A stretch of 64,000 bases of DNA from Agarivorans litoreus. GTDB taxonomy: Bacteria; Pseudomonadota; Gammaproteobacteria; Enterobacterales; Celerinatantimonadaceae. Below, piece after piece: positions 26,079-35,237 of this stretch; the first letter of the stretch is position 1, and each line of letters starts with the position of its first letter. Where the stretch lies: positions 248,001-312,000 of the forward strand of contig NZ_BLPI01000001.1 in assembly GCF_019649015.1 (NCBI RefSeq). The letters run 5' to 3'. The translations under genes were made by a program, and so were the position numbers. The notes beneath the pieces were generated by a model that saw nothing but the letters and a program-made list of their open reading frames with translations, was not told where the DNA came from and did no database searches.

Positions 26079-26612
26079 ATGCTCAACTTTTTAAGCAGCA
26101 TGCCGTACCAACGTAAACCTTGGTTTCTGCTTTTTATTGGTAGCTTGTCACTAGAATTGTGTGCCTTATTCTTCCAACACGTAATGAAGCTCGACCCTTG
26201 TGTTATGTGTATTTATGAGCGTGTAGCCATGTTTGGTTTAATGTTCGCGGGCCTCATTGGATGGATAGCCCCTCAAAACCTGATTATTCGCTTAACAGCA
26301 TTTGGAATGTGGATAGTAAGCGCAGCTTGGGGCTTGCAGCTGGCTATTACTCACACCGATTATCAAATGAATCCTAACCCATTCGCGACTTGTGACTTCT
26401 TCGCCAACTTTCCAGAATGGGCGCCATTAGATAAGTGGGTACCTTGGTTATTTAACCCAACAGGCTTCTGTGACAAGATTTCGTGGATGTTCTTAGGTTG
26501 GTCTATGCCACAATGGCTAATCTTGATATTTGCTGTATTTTTAACTGCCGGTATTACGTTCTTTGGCCTACAATGGCGCAAAAAACAAGCTAGAAATTTA
26601 AAGCCATCCTAA
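26079..26612 (+). CDS. dsbB: disulphide bond formation protein DsbB
   Basis: DsbB is the four-helix inner-membrane quinone reductase that re-oxidises periplasmic DsbA. The essential cysteine pairs are C41/C44 (CVMC) and C105/C131, essentially as in E. coli. I use the ATG at 26079 with GGAG about ten bases before it; the upstream in-frame start at 26046 lies inside the terminator. The protein is 177 residues. Confidence 0.94.
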   Translation: MLNFLSSMPYQRKPWFLLFIGSLSLELCALFFQHVMKLDPCVMCIYERVAMFGLMFAGLIGWIAPQNLIIRLTAFGMWIVSAAWGLQLAITHTDYQMNPNPFATCDFFANFPEWAPLDKWVPWLFNPTGFCDKISWMFLGWSMPQWLILIFAVFLTAGITFFGLQWRKKQARNLKPS

Positions 26613-26827
26613 TAAGTACTGCAGGACAAACAGCAATCAGTTGACCGCTCACACAGCTCAAAAACAATCGGGGACCTATTTTTTAGGTTTCCGTTTTTCA
26701 ACCTCTAAAAATACCAATCACAACTTCCATTTTCAGAAGGAAGTATTAACCAAAGCCCTAACAGCGCTTTAAACGTCAGCCGAAGAGATACACGGATGCC
26801 ATTTAAATCATAATTTCACAGAGATAA

Positions 26828-27535
26828 TTAGCGTTTATTTTTCACTAAAGCACCAATAACTTGTGGGGTTTGAGCATAAACACGTTTGCTTTGAGCAAGC
26901 AATAACTCCGCGGTGGCTACTGCATCCACTAGCGCGTTGTGCCCTGGGTAATCAGGCAAACCATAGCGTTTACGTACTGAAGCTAAACGATAATCTCCGG
27001 TTTTTTGACGATTTGCATTCGCTAGTAAAGACTTCTCGATGCTTAAGGTATCAATCCATAATACTGGGAAATGACTATCTTGATAACGCTGCTGCAAATA
27101 CGCTTCTATAAACTGTTGCTCCACGCAGCGACCGTGAACCAATAAAACTTTGTTGCGCATAGCTTTAAATAGCTTATCCATTGCCGCATCTAGGCTAATG
27201 CCCTGCTCTAACATCTCTGGCACTATTTGATTAATAACAGCGGTTTCGGCTTTTACCTGGGTGCCGCTATTTACGAAATAATGCTCTGCATCCTGCATGT
27301 TGATCCGCAAGTTTTTCATTGGCACAAAACCAATGCTTAAGATTTGATCTGTGCTGGGGTCTAAACCGGTTGTTTCTATATCAAAGGCTAAAAACTCTAG
27401 GTCTTTTATTAGCTCACTTTCTTTAGGTAATTCAGACTTTAGTAGCTCAACGAGCTGCTTTGGCAACTGTGTAGAAGCTAAAGCCTTACTGCGCTGTTTA
27501 GTCAGCTTTGCTATGGGTTTAAAACGCTTAAACAT
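26828..27535 (-). CDS. DEDDh-family 3'-5' exonuclease
   Basis: A 235-residue protein with a single DnaQ-like exonuclease domain. The acidic motifs are FDIETTG (Exo I), a central Asp in the LLVHGRCVEQQFIEAYL region, and HNALVDAVATAELL (Exo III, H..D). It resembles PolC/DnaQ-type stand-alone nucleases with a basic N-terminal extension. It lies 8 bp downstream of the DUF294/CBS gene, and this pair is found together in many gammaproteobacteria, so a signalling or repair role linked to that partner is possible but not known. Confidence 0.87.
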   Translation of the reverse strand: MFKRFKPIAKLTKQRSKALASTQLPKQLVELLKSELPKESELIKDLEFLAFDIETTGLDPSTDQILSIGFVPMKNLRINMQDAEHYFVNSGTQVKAETAVINQIVPEMLEQGISLDAAMDKLFKAMRNKVLLVHGRCVEQQFIEAYLQQRYQDSHFPVLWIDTLSIEKSLLANANRQKTGDYRLASVRKRYGLPDYPGHNALVDAVATAELLLAQSKRVYAQTPQVIGALVKNKR

Positions 27536-27543
27536 AGCTAAAA

Positions 27544-29409
27544 CTACTTCTCACTAAAACGCAACTTGGCTGCATCTTGCAGATTACCAATAATTCTAAA
27601 GGCATCTTTTAGGTGTTCACGCTCAAAGTTACCAAAACTTTTAGGTGCGATGTAGTTGTTGGGCTGTTGCCCCTCTTTTAAGGCTTTTAACTGATGACGA
27701 AAGCGTAACTGGGTAATAAAGCGGTAAGCACCCAATACATCTTTAAGGGCATCATCACTTAAAATATGTTGCTTGGCTGCTTGGTTAAAGCGTTGCTCGG
27801 TGCCAGTGTCATCGCAGTTTACTGCCAAGCCATAAATTCGGCCTAAATCGACAATAAGTAACAAAGCGTACTTTTTAATATCGAGCATTTCGCTGTGTTC
27901 GCCGCCTTTTTCTAGCACCAAATTATTGAAGATACCCAGTGGCGGGTTAACCGAAACGGAGTCTGTCACTAAGGAATTTAAAAAGGTTTTATTGTTATTT
28001 AGCAAACTGTACAAATACTGCTGCAATTGCTCAGACAAGCTACTATCACCATGAATACAACGCACTTCCATAAATACCGTGGCGTTAAGTAACATGCTGT
28101 ATTCTGGATTAGAGACCCACTTACGGTAATACTCTTTCCACACATTAATTGGCTGGCACCACTTAGGCGTAGCGGCCATAAATTTGCCGCTACACAATGG
28201 GTAACCACAGCTAGCCATCGCATTACACACGTACATGGCTAAGTGGGTAAAGTAGATTTTGTCTGATTTACTCGCGCCTTCTGGCAAAATAATTGCGCTG
28301 TCTTGATCTGAGAGCATGTGCACTTCGTTACGGGCATGCGAGCCTGCCACCACCCAAGTATACGAACAAGGCGGCTTGCCAAGCTTTTGCTCAGCCATTT
28401 GAATAAGTCGGCGATTGTAAGCATCCATAATCATCGCCATTACGCGGCCGATTACTTCCACCCTTACTTTGCCTTCCACTAAAGCTTCAAAAATAGCTTG
28501 TCGCTCGGGAGTGAGCTTAGCTAGACCTTCAATGCTTTCGGTGTATTTGATCTTTTCAATAAGAAAAATCGCTTGTACCCGATGCTTTTGCACTAGGTGC
28601 GAGGTTGTAAGTAAGCCAAGTACCTGATTGTTTTCAACTACCGGTAAACTGCGAATACTGTGCTCCATCATTAACGAAGCAGCAGTAAGAATAAGGTCGT
28701 TAGGTTTGGTGGTAATGGCAGGTGTTGTCATCACCTCGCTGATAGGACAGCTTATGTCGTAGCCCTCTGCAATTACTCGCTTGGTCATATCTCGGTCGGT
28801 AATTAAGCCACTAATCACCCCATTTTGTTTGATTACAGCGGTTGATGAACGGCATTGCTCGCGCATTTCTTTAGCCACCGCTTGAATAGACATGTCACCA
28901 GTAACAACTGCCACGGTACCGCTAGCAACTTCAGAGACTTTTTTGAAAAACAAACCTTTTTCATTGTCTGACCACACCACATTAAGCGCCGACTGCAAGC
29001 GCACTCGCGCTTTAGAGGCAAAGCTATCCGCATATTCTGGATGCTCTTCTAGTAACTGAGTGAGTTGGCTATGTGGCACCATGTATAACAAGGTGTTTTC
29101 TATCGCCGTAGCACTGTATCCGTCTAATGCATCTTTAAGTGGCGCTAAAAAAGTAAAACCAAATAAATCTTCCTCACCTAACTTTGAGCGTAAAACTCCA
29201 TTGGGTTTACGCTGCTCCATTGCGCCAGTGCGAATAATGTATAGAAAACACTCTTGCTTCTCGCTGCCAAAGTTGATTTTTTCGCCACGCGCTAAATAGG
29301 TAATTTGCACCGACTCCCCTATTTGACGCTGCAATTTAGGTGGCAACAAATTAAAAGGATAAATTTGCGAGAGGAACTCAATAATGTTTGGCAGTAGGGT
29401 TTGCGGCAT
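27544..29409 (-). CDS. cNMP-binding/CBS/DUF294 nucleotidyltransferase-like protein
   Basis: A 621-residue cytoplasmic protein with four parts: a cyclic-nucleotide-binding-type N-terminal domain (about 15-135), a CBS pair (about 165-285, including GLITDRDMTKRVIAEG and LGLLTTSHLV), a DUF294 nucleotidyltransferase-like domain with the GS...DQD motif GSHARNEVHMLSDQDSAII (about 345-365), and a DUF294_C helical domain. The GlnD-like catalytic pattern is intact. The substrate of these proteins is not established. In the same unit as the exonuclease at 26828. Confidence 0.88.
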   Translation of the reverse strand: MPQTLLPNIIEFLSQIYPFNLLPPKLQRQIGESVQITYLARGEKINFGSEKQECFLYIIRTGAMEQRKPNGVLRSKLGEEDLFGFTFLAPLKDALDGYSATAIENTLLYMVPHSQLTQLLEEHPEYADSFASKARVRLQSALNVVWSDNEKGLFFKKVSEVASGTVAVVTGDMSIQAVAKEMREQCRSSTAVIKQNGVISGLITDRDMTKRVIAEGYDISCPISEVMTTPAITTKPNDLILTAASLMMEHSIRSLPVVENNQVLGLLTTSHLVQKHRVQAIFLIEKIKYTESIEGLAKLTPERQAIFEALVEGKVRVEVIGRVMAMIMDAYNRRLIQMAEQKLGKPPCSYTWVVAGSHARNEVHMLSDQDSAIILPEGASKSDKIYFTHLAMYVCNAMASCGYPLCSGKFMAATPKWCQPINVWKEYYRKWVSNPEYSMLLNATVFMEVRCIHGDSSLSEQLQQYLYSLLNNNKTFLNSLVTDSVSVNPPLGIFNNLVLEKGGEHSEMLDIKKYALLLIVDLGRIYGLAVNCDDTGTEQRFNQAAKQHILSDDALKDVLGAYRFITQLRFRHQLKALKEGQQPNNYIAPKSFGNFEREHLKDAFRIIGNLQDAAKLRFSEK

Positions 29410-29523
29410 GGTGACAACCTATAATCAGCAATAGTAGTATTATATTGCTATTTTGCAGAAATACTATGAGCTAACTTCAATATGTCGAGATATTAACCGC
29501 TTATAACTCACGGCCTAGAGCAA

Positions 29524-29922
29524 CTATAGCTGAGATATTGCCAGCCTCACCAAGTCCTTTATCTTTTCTAGATCTTGCGAATCACTAAATGCTAGCTCTA
29601 TCCATGCAGATCCTGCACTGCGCTTGGGATGAACAAGCGAGCGAGCCGGCCGTACCAAACCCAACTTAGTAATGGTGTTTTTGCCTAGCTTTAGATCAAG
29701 TTCATCAGATTGATGAAAATGAGCAAACTCACATTCTTTATAGCGAAAACCATAAAAGCCGCCTTTGTCATTTGGCCAAAACACGCTACTCACACCTTGT
29801 TGAGCTTCTAACCAATGGTGCAACTGTTGTTTTAAGCTTGATTGCTCCTCGATAAGCTCCCCTCCTTCTACCAGTAAAACCAAAAGACTTAGCGATTTGC
29901 CTGCTCGTGCTTTAACAGCCAA
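29524..29922 (-). CDS. DUF5519 (luciferase-like domain) protein
   Basis: A 132-residue protein whose C-terminal half (FAHFHQSDELDLKLGKNTITKLGLVRPARSLVHPKRSAGSAWIELAF) fits the small DUF5519 'luciferase family' domain, with an H-x-H and an H-P motif. Despite the name, light production is not implied; the function is unknown. It overlaps the ada 3' end by 34 bp in another frame on the same strand, so it is expected to be co-transcribed with ada. No other Met start is available. Confidence 0.7.
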   Translation of the reverse strand: MAVKARAGKSLSLLVLLVEGGELIEEQSSLKQQLHHWLEAQQGVSSVFWPNDKGGFYGFRYKECEFAHFHQSDELDLKLGKNTITKLGLVRPARSLVHPKRSAGSAWIELAFSDSQDLEKIKDLVRLAISQL

Positions 29923-30929
29923 TCTTTGCGGTGAATTCCCCCACCATAACCGGTTAATTGACCGTTAGCGCCAACTACCCGATGACAAGGAATAATGATA
30001 CTAATACGATTTTGCCCATTCGCCGATGCCACAGCTCGCACGGCATTAGGAACTTGTAGATACTCCGCTTGTTGGCCGTAACTGCGCGTTTCGGCGTAAG
30101 GAATGTCCATTAAGCCTTGCCAAACTTTTTGTCTAAACTCGGTGCTTGGGGTGTCTAGCGCCACGTCAAACTGTTTGCGGCTTCCCTCAAAATACTCTGC
30201 AATTTCCTGTTGAACTTGGTCTAAGTGCGGATTATCTCCTGGCAAAATCACCGCTTTTAATCGCTTGGTAAGATCGGCAAACTCAGTTTCTAGCATGCGT
30301 CTATCGGTAAACTCCAATAAACAAAGCCCTTTATCAGTGGCACAGGCATACATTGGCCCAATGGGCGTGGTGAAACGAACAATGTTGATAACTGCTTGGT
30401 TTTGTTCACTAGGCGCTCCGCCAAATACTTTTTTATAGCTGTCGTTAAAGCCACTTAGCGATTCATAACCGCTATCAAAGGCGCTATTGCTTACACTATC
30501 CCCTTGTTGAATTTGGCTAAAAGCTGAGTTAATCCGCAACATCCGCTGGTAAGCGTGAAAGGTAATGCCATGATGTTTCTTAAACCAACGGCGCACTTGC
30601 GCGGGTTCTAAACCTCGCTCACGCAAGTCACCATCTTGAATTCGCGTGAAGTTGTCTTGCTGAAGGTCGTCCAATAACTGCTTAATACCTGAAGGTGCAG
30701 CATCCAGCGGCTGCATCGGTTTACACACCTTGCATGCGCGATAACCGTGCTGTAATGCTTGTTGCACGGTGTCGTAGAAAACCACATTGTCAATTTTAGG
30801 TTTACGGGCCCTGCAGCTAGGCCGACAAAAAATGCCGGTGGTTTTAACCGCGGTATAAAAAACGCCTTCATACTGAGCATCTCTGCGACTCATAGCTTGA
30901 TACTTTTGCTGAAAACTTAGTGCTTTCAT
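29889..30929 (-). CDS. ada: bifunctional Ada: alkyl-DNA methyltransferase and regulator
   Basis: Ada repairs O6-methylguanine and methyl-phosphotriesters and activates the adaptive response when methylated. The N-terminal zinc site is C35, C39, C66, C69 (FCRPSC...CKVC), with C35 as the phosphotriester acceptor. An AraC-type HTH lies at about 95-180 (RRWFKKHHGITFHAYQRMLRI). The C-terminal methyltransferase carries the active-site IIPCHRVVG near residue 313 and the arginine-finger block ANGQNR. Length 346 compares with 354 in E. coli. A 34-bp overlap couples it to the DUF5519 gene. Confidence 0.93.
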   Translation of the reverse strand: MKALSFQQKYQAMSRRDAQYEGVFYTAVKTTGIFCRPSCRARKPKIDNVVFYDTVQQALQHGYRACKVCKPMQPLDAAPSGIKQLLDDLQQDNFTRIQDGDLRERGLEPAQVRRWFKKHHGITFHAYQRMLRINSAFSQIQQGDSVSNSAFDSGYESLSGFNDSYKKVFGGAPSEQNQAVINIVRFTTPIGPMYACATDKGLCLLEFTDRRMLETEFADLTKRLKAVILPGDNPHLDQVQQEIAEYFEGSRKQFDVALDTPSTEFRQKVWQGLMDIPYAETRSYGQQAEYLQVPNAVRAVASANGQNRISIIIPCHRVVGANGQLTGYGGGIHRKDWLLKHEQANR

Positions 30930-31073
30930 AAACTTTTCACTACATAGAACAGACTTGGAACTACATTAGCAAGTTTGCTGAGCAGCGCTACCGAAAACTG
31001 AACAAGTATTTTTAACTAAAGTATAGGGCTAGCTTCACGTGGTGAAAACTAACCCTAAACACTGGCAAGATAA

Positions 31074-31988
31074 CTAGGCTAGATGCTGCTCAAAAAATGC
31101 AATAGTTCTGTTCCACGCCAGTTCTGCATTCTCTTCATCATAGCGGCCAGTAGAGTCATTATGGAAACCATGGTTAGCTTTTGAGTACATGTGCATTTCA
31201 AAATCAACCTTATTGGCCAATAGGTCTTGCTCATACTCTGGCCACGTTGCGTTAACCCGCTTATCAAGTTCTGCTAATTGAATTTGTAATGGTGCTTTGA
31301 TGTTGGCTCTAAGCTCTTTGGCCGCCGGCGTTCCATAAAATGGCACTCCAGCGTCAAGCTCGCTACCCATTCGCGCTGCAAGCATATTTACTACATAACC
31401 TCCAAAGCAAAAACCCACTGCGCCAAGTTTACCGTTGCTTGCATCATGTTTTTTTAGAAACTGAGCAGCAGCTAAAAAGTCCTGTTCAATTTTACCGCGG
31501 TCTAATGACTTTTGCATGCTTCGCCCTTCATCATCATTCCCTGGGTATCCGCCTAAGCTGTATAAGGCGTCCGGGGCAAAGGCTATAAAACCTTGTTTAG
31601 CTAAACGCCTTGCTACGTCTTTCACATAAGGATTAAGCCCTCGGTTTTCGTGAATAACCAATACTACGGGTGCTTTGCCCTGTAAATTTGCGGGCATAAC
31701 AAGATACCCTCTACCCTCACCGTAACCCTGGGGGGAAGCAAAAGTTGCGAAGCTTGCTTTAATATCAGGATCGTTAAACGACACTTGTTCAGCCAGCGCG
31801 TAATTAGGAAGTAAAGCCGACGATAACACCGCCATTGAAAACCCAACTGCCGCCAGTTTAGACAAACGAGCTAAAAACGTTCGGCGATCAATAAGTCCGT
31901 GTGCATATTCGTCATACCAATCAAATGCTTCTTGAGGAATAGAATAGCTTTGTTGAGTTGCTAGCACTTCAGTTTTAGATGAATCCAT
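31074..31988 (-). CDS. dienelactone hydrolase family protein, YghX-like, predicted export
   Basis: An alpha/beta hydrolase with nucleophile cysteine in GFCFGGYV, a conserved VLVIHENRGLNPY and a His near the C-terminus (ANHGFHND), the dienelactone hydrolase triad. The N-terminus has YDEYAHGLIDRRTFLARLSKLAAVGFSMAVLSSALLPNYALA, in which DRRTFL resembles a Tat signal (RRxFL) preceded by an unusually long N-terminal region, as in E. coli YghX. Substrate unknown. Length 304. It stands alone between ada and the alginate lyase. Confidence 0.85.
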   Translation of the reverse strand: MDSSKTEVLATQQSYSIPQEAFDWYDEYAHGLIDRRTFLARLSKLAAVGFSMAVLSSALLPNYALAEQVSFNDPDIKASFATFASPQGYGEGRGYLVMPANLQGKAPVVLVIHENRGLNPYVKDVARRLAKQGFIAFAPDALYSLGGYPGNDDEGRSMQKSLDRGKIEQDFLAAAQFLKKHDASNGKLGAVGFCFGGYVVNMLAARMGSELDAGVPFYGTPAAKELRANIKAPLQIQLAELDKRVNATWPEYEQDLLANKVDFEMHMYSKANHGFHNDSTGRYDEENAELAWNRTIAFFEQHLA

Positions 31989-32351
31989 AGTTAGCTTCCT
32001 TACCTTTACCTTAATGTATGACCTTAGACCAAATAGATGTTCTTGGTATCACTTGGCTATATTTTTATTCCTTGAGCAATTAAATTGACTACGCGACAAA
32101 CCACTTAGTCACATGAGGCTTGCAGGTTCAGTCTATACCAACGGCATAATACCAATTTAAGATCAGCACTATTTTTAATGCCCCTAAACAAGCTAATCAC
32201 TTTGCACTAATCCACATTTAATAGCTTAAAATCCGGCCTAATCCAGTTTGATGTCTCAAATAATTAACGCGCTAATTGACCTTCTTTTTTTGAGAAGCAT
32301 CATAAATATATTGTAGTACAATAATTCAATAAACAAGCTATAGGTAAGCGA
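31989..32351. other. intergenic region upstream of the alginate lyase
   Basis: This 363-bp divergent region has no gene. It contains the dyad at 32309-32323 close to the lyase start. Near 32147 there is AATACCAATTT, similar to the end of the MITE-like repeat at 35070, but no matching second end, so I treat it as chance or a decayed end. I see no other structure. Confidence 0.4.
32309..32323. promoter_or_regulatory. 15-bp dyad operator, GntR type, upstream of alginate lyase
   Basis: TATTGTA-G-TACAATA is a perfect 7+1+7 dyad ending 28 bp before the lyase ATG. Its TTGT/ACAA core is typical of GntR/FCD family sites. A regulator of alginate use would be a natural binder, but none is encoded nearby. 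Confidence 0.6.
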
Positions 32352-33281
32352 ATGAAAATAAAAACTCTTGTTGTTATGATGCTAGGCGCGCTAAGCACCA
32401 GCCTATCTGCGGCCACGACTACGCCAGCAGAAGTATTAGATCTATCTTGTTGGAAAGTAACTTTACCAGTGTCTTTGGACAATGGTGACCGCCCTACCGA
32501 GTTTAGCGAGAAAGAGATTGCTAAAGGCGCAATGCATGAAGATTACTTTTACGTAAACGAAGCAAAAGACGGTGTGGTTTTTCGCTCACCGATTCAAGGT
32601 ATTAAAACCTCTAAAAATACCAAGTATGTTCGCTCGGAACTTCGTGAAATGATGCGCTGTGGTGATACTAGCCATAAAACAAAAGGCGTTAATGGCAACA
32701 ACTGGGTATTTAGTCATAACGAGTCAGCTGAGTCATTAAAAAATGCGGCGGGTATAGATGGTAACTTAAAAGCCACCTTATCTGTCGATCACGTCACCTC
32801 TACCGGTGAAATTTGGCAACAAGGTCGAGTCATTATTGGTCAAATTCATGCCCCAGATGATGAACCCGTTAAAATCTACTACCGCAAACTTCCTAACCAT
32901 GAAACCGGTTCGGTATGGATTAGTCATGAGCCAAATGGTGGAGACGACATCATTTTTCCGATGATTGGTCCAACTAAGCCAAATTACTGGAAGCAAAAAG
33001 ATAAAGATATTCCAAAGGCATACAATGATGGTATCGCCTTAGGTGAAAAATTCTCCTACGAGATTGATATTAATGGCTCTGACATGACGGTAACCATAAG
33101 CCGCGAAGGTAAGGCTGATGTTGTACAAAAGGTTGATATGCAGAACTCAGGCTACGGCTTGAAAGATCAGTGGATGTATTTTAAAGCTGGTGTTTATAAC
33201 CAAAACCGCTCTGGCAACCCAGAGGACTATGTTCAAGCAACCTTCTACAGCTTAGATGTAAGCCACGGCTCTGCTAAGTAG
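32352..33281 (+). CDS. secreted alginate lyase, PL7 family
   Basis: This enzyme cleaves alginate by beta-elimination, releasing unsaturated oligouronates. It has a Sec signal peptide (MKIKTLVVMMLGALSTSLSA) and a single PL7 jelly-roll domain. The three PL7 signature blocks are RSELRE (94-99), QIH (164-166) and YFKAGVYNQ (276-284), containing the catalytic His, Tyr, Arg and Gln. QIH rather than QVH tends to go with activity on polyguluronate or mixed blocks, so that preference is inferred. Length 309 with no carbohydrate-binding module. No other alginolytic genes lie in this window. Confidence 0.94.
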   Translation: MKIKTLVVMMLGALSTSLSAATTTPAEVLDLSCWKVTLPVSLDNGDRPTEFSEKEIAKGAMHEDYFYVNEAKDGVVFRSPIQGIKTSKNTKYVRSELREMMRCGDTSHKTKGVNGNNWVFSHNESAESLKNAAGIDGNLKATLSVDHVTSTGEIWQQGRVIIGQIHAPDDEPVKIYYRKLPNHETGSVWISHEPNGGDDIIFPMIGPTKPNYWKQKDKDIPKAYNDGIALGEKFSYEIDINGSDMTVTISREGKADVVQKVDMQNSGYGLKDQWMYFKAGVYNQNRSGNPEDYVQATFYSLDVSHGSAK

Positions 33282-33298
33282 TTCCGAGCGAACCAAAA

Positions 33299-33337
33299 CT
33301 AAAAACGCGTTGAAGCTTGTTTCAACGCGTTTTTATT
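33299..33337 (+). terminator. Rho-independent terminator after alginate lyase
   Basis: Long stem AACGCGTTGAA / TTCAACGCGTT around GCTTGT, flanked by A5 and T5. Confidence 0.88.
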
Positions 33338-33501
33338 TCCCCTCTGCCCCACTTTTTGTAATTAAAAACGTTTACCAACGTTAAAGTGGAATCAACCGGC
33401 ATCACCCAAGAGCCAAATGGCACTAGCTCCAGCAATAGAGCACGTAAGCATCAGATTGATAAGTGAAAATAAAGAATTAAAATACAGTAACTTAGGCTAA
33501 A

Positions 33502-34017
33502 TCAAAGCCGATAATCATAATGGTATGTTTGAGTATTAGCATCACGACTTGCTTGCAAAACAAAACCCAATTTAAGCAATAAGCGCTGGGATACTTGATT
33601 CTCAACATTAACTCCCGCGACTAAACAGCAGTATGCTGTATGTTGTTTCGCCCATTTTATAAAGCCACTTAACAACTCACTGGCAAAGCCTTGTCGCCAG
33701 TATGCCTCACCCAATAAATAGCCTATATGAACAGTGCTTTTTCTTTGCTCATGTACAAACAAAAAACCGATGGGGAGCGCTTGGTCATTAATCGAAACGG
33801 CAAAAAGCTGGCTTTCTGAACACAGCGTGTTTAACCACTGCAAAGCATCTTTTTCATTATTTATGTGCTGGAAATGCGGCGGTAAAGCCTCTACCACTGC
33901 CGGCCTTAGCAGTTCTACAATACGCAATAAAAAGCCAAAGTCTTGCTTGGATACATCCTCACAAAAAACCTTGCCTACCTGTAAACGTTCAGTGGAAAAG
34001 CTCGTTTCAGAATACAT
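33502..34017 (-). CDS. GNAT family N-acetyltransferase
   Basis: A 171-residue GNAT protein of the RimJ/RimL-like type. The acetyl-CoA-binding region is GYLLGEAYWRQGFASELLSGFIKWA, in which R/QGFASE corresponds to the Q/RxxGxG/A motif A loop, followed by the family's GVNVENQVSQRLLLKLGF. The start is at an ATG with no strong ribosome binding site. The substrate is not predictable. It is a stand-alone gene, convergent with the lyase. Confidence 0.8.
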   Translation of the reverse strand: MYSETSFSTERLQVGKVFCEDVSKQDFGFLLRIVELLRPAVVEALPPHFQHINNEKDALQWLNTLCSESQLFAVSINDQALPIGFLFVHEQRKSTVHIGYLLGEAYWRQGFASELLSGFIKWAKQHTAYCCLVAGVNVENQVSQRLLLKLGFVLQASRDANTQTYHYDYRL

Positions 34018-34151
34018 TCACTCTCTCATTCACCTATCTATAATTGATGCCAAGTAATGCTTAGCGAACAGCACATTGCACAAATGTAACGGAAACCACT
34101 AGCAAAGGCGACTACACTAGCAGGTAGACGCTATAGGGAGAGCCAAACGGA

Positions 34152-35006
34152 ATGAAGAGTTTATCTGCCGCTCTGGTGTTACTTGCTGCTTGCTGCACCG
34201 CACAAGCCCAATACAACCCCTGGGAACAGGCCACCAGCACCTATCAAGCCCCAGCTGCTGCAATTGGTAGCTACGCCAACGGCTGCCTAGCCGGAGCAAA
34301 AGCACTTCCCTTAGCTGGCGAAGGCTATCAAGTTATTCGCGCCCAACGTCATCGCTTTTATGGCCACCCAAGCCTTATCGCATTTATTCGTGATTACGCC
34401 AAACAACTGCGCAGCCAAGGCATTAACAATATTTTGATAGCAGACATGTCGATGCCAAGAGGAGGCCAATTCAACTATGGGCATAGTAGCCACCAAATTG
34501 GCTTAGACGTGGACATTTGGTTACGACTAGAAGATGATTTACTGGTAACCAAACAACTAGCCAGCCCTTATGCGGTAAGTGTGGTAGACAAGAAAAATTT
34601 GGTGATCAATAAAAACACTTGGAAAAATGAGCATAAAACCATGCTAAAAGTCGCAGCTCAAGACCAGCGGGTTGCGCGTATTTTTATTAACCCAATTATT
34701 AAACAACAACTGTGTGATGAACGCGAAGCCACTGATGACTGGTTACAAAAAGTACGGCCTTGGTGGGGCCATAGCTCCCATATGCATGTACGTTTAGCTT
34801 GCCCAGCGGGTGATACACTATGTAAGAACCAAAAACCAATAGCAAAAGGTCATGGCTGTGACGAGTTAAGCTGGTGGAAAGAACGGCTTGCCAAAACACC
34901 TAGTTTTAGTAAACCGCATAAACCTAAACCTTTAAAAGTAAAACCGCTACCTTGCGAGCCCTTGGTTAAAACTTTGCAGGCAAGCCAACACCTTTTCCTA
35001 CATTAG
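34152..35006 (+). CDS. mepA: penicillin-insensitive murein endopeptidase MepA
   Basis: MepA is a periplasmic zinc endopeptidase that cleaves peptidoglycan cross-links. Signal peptide MKSLSAALVLLAACCTAQA is present. Metal and catalytic motifs are HSSHQIGLDVDIW and WWGHSSHMHVRL, the two H-containing blocks of the family, with SMPRGGQFNYG. Length 284 is close to E. coli MepA (274). The Lys/Pro-rich tail is probably disordered. Confidence 0.93.
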   Translation: MKSLSAALVLLAACCTAQAQYNPWEQATSTYQAPAAAIGSYANGCLAGAKALPLAGEGYQVIRAQRHRFYGHPSLIAFIRDYAKQLRSQGINNILIADMSMPRGGQFNYGHSSHQIGLDVDIWLRLEDDLLVTKQLASPYAVSVVDKKNLVINKNTWKNEHKTMLKVAAQDQRVARIFINPIIKQQLCDEREATDDWLQKVRPWWGHSSHMHVRLACPAGDTLCKNQKPIAKGHGCDELSWWKERLAKTPSFSKPHKPKPLKVKPLPCEPLVKTLQASQHLFLH

Positions 35007-35069
35007 ACAACTTTAATCCCTACTCTAGCGGGGATTTAGTTATACTTCGTGCAGTTTTTCGATACTGTA

Positions 35070-35229
35070 ATACCAATCACACTAAATAATGACCAGAAAT
35101 AGCGCAGAAACAATATTCGAGAATAAGGCGGAATTTTTCGAAAATAGTTATTCTACAATCAAAAATTCAAAGGTAGTTATCGAGTATTTTAACTAGAAAA
35201 AATGAACAGTTATTTAGTGGGATTGGTAT
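35070..35229. mobile_element. 160-bp MITE-like repeat with 20-bp inverted ends
   Basis: The left end 35070-35089 (ATACCAATCACACTAAATAA) and the right end 35210-35229 (TTATTTAGTGGGATTGGTAT) are inverted repeats with one mismatch. The interior is non-coding and AT-rich. Repeats ending in AATACCAATC/GATTGGTAT are common in marine gammaproteobacteria (established knowledge, not checked here). It ends 8 bp upstream of the rsuA start. Confidence 0.8.
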
Positions 35230-35237
35230 GAAAATTT

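Noticed and set aside
32147-32160. AATACCAATTT, similar to the end of the 35070 repeat
   Set aside because: Only one end is present and the match stops after about ten bases; no second end or element interior is seen.
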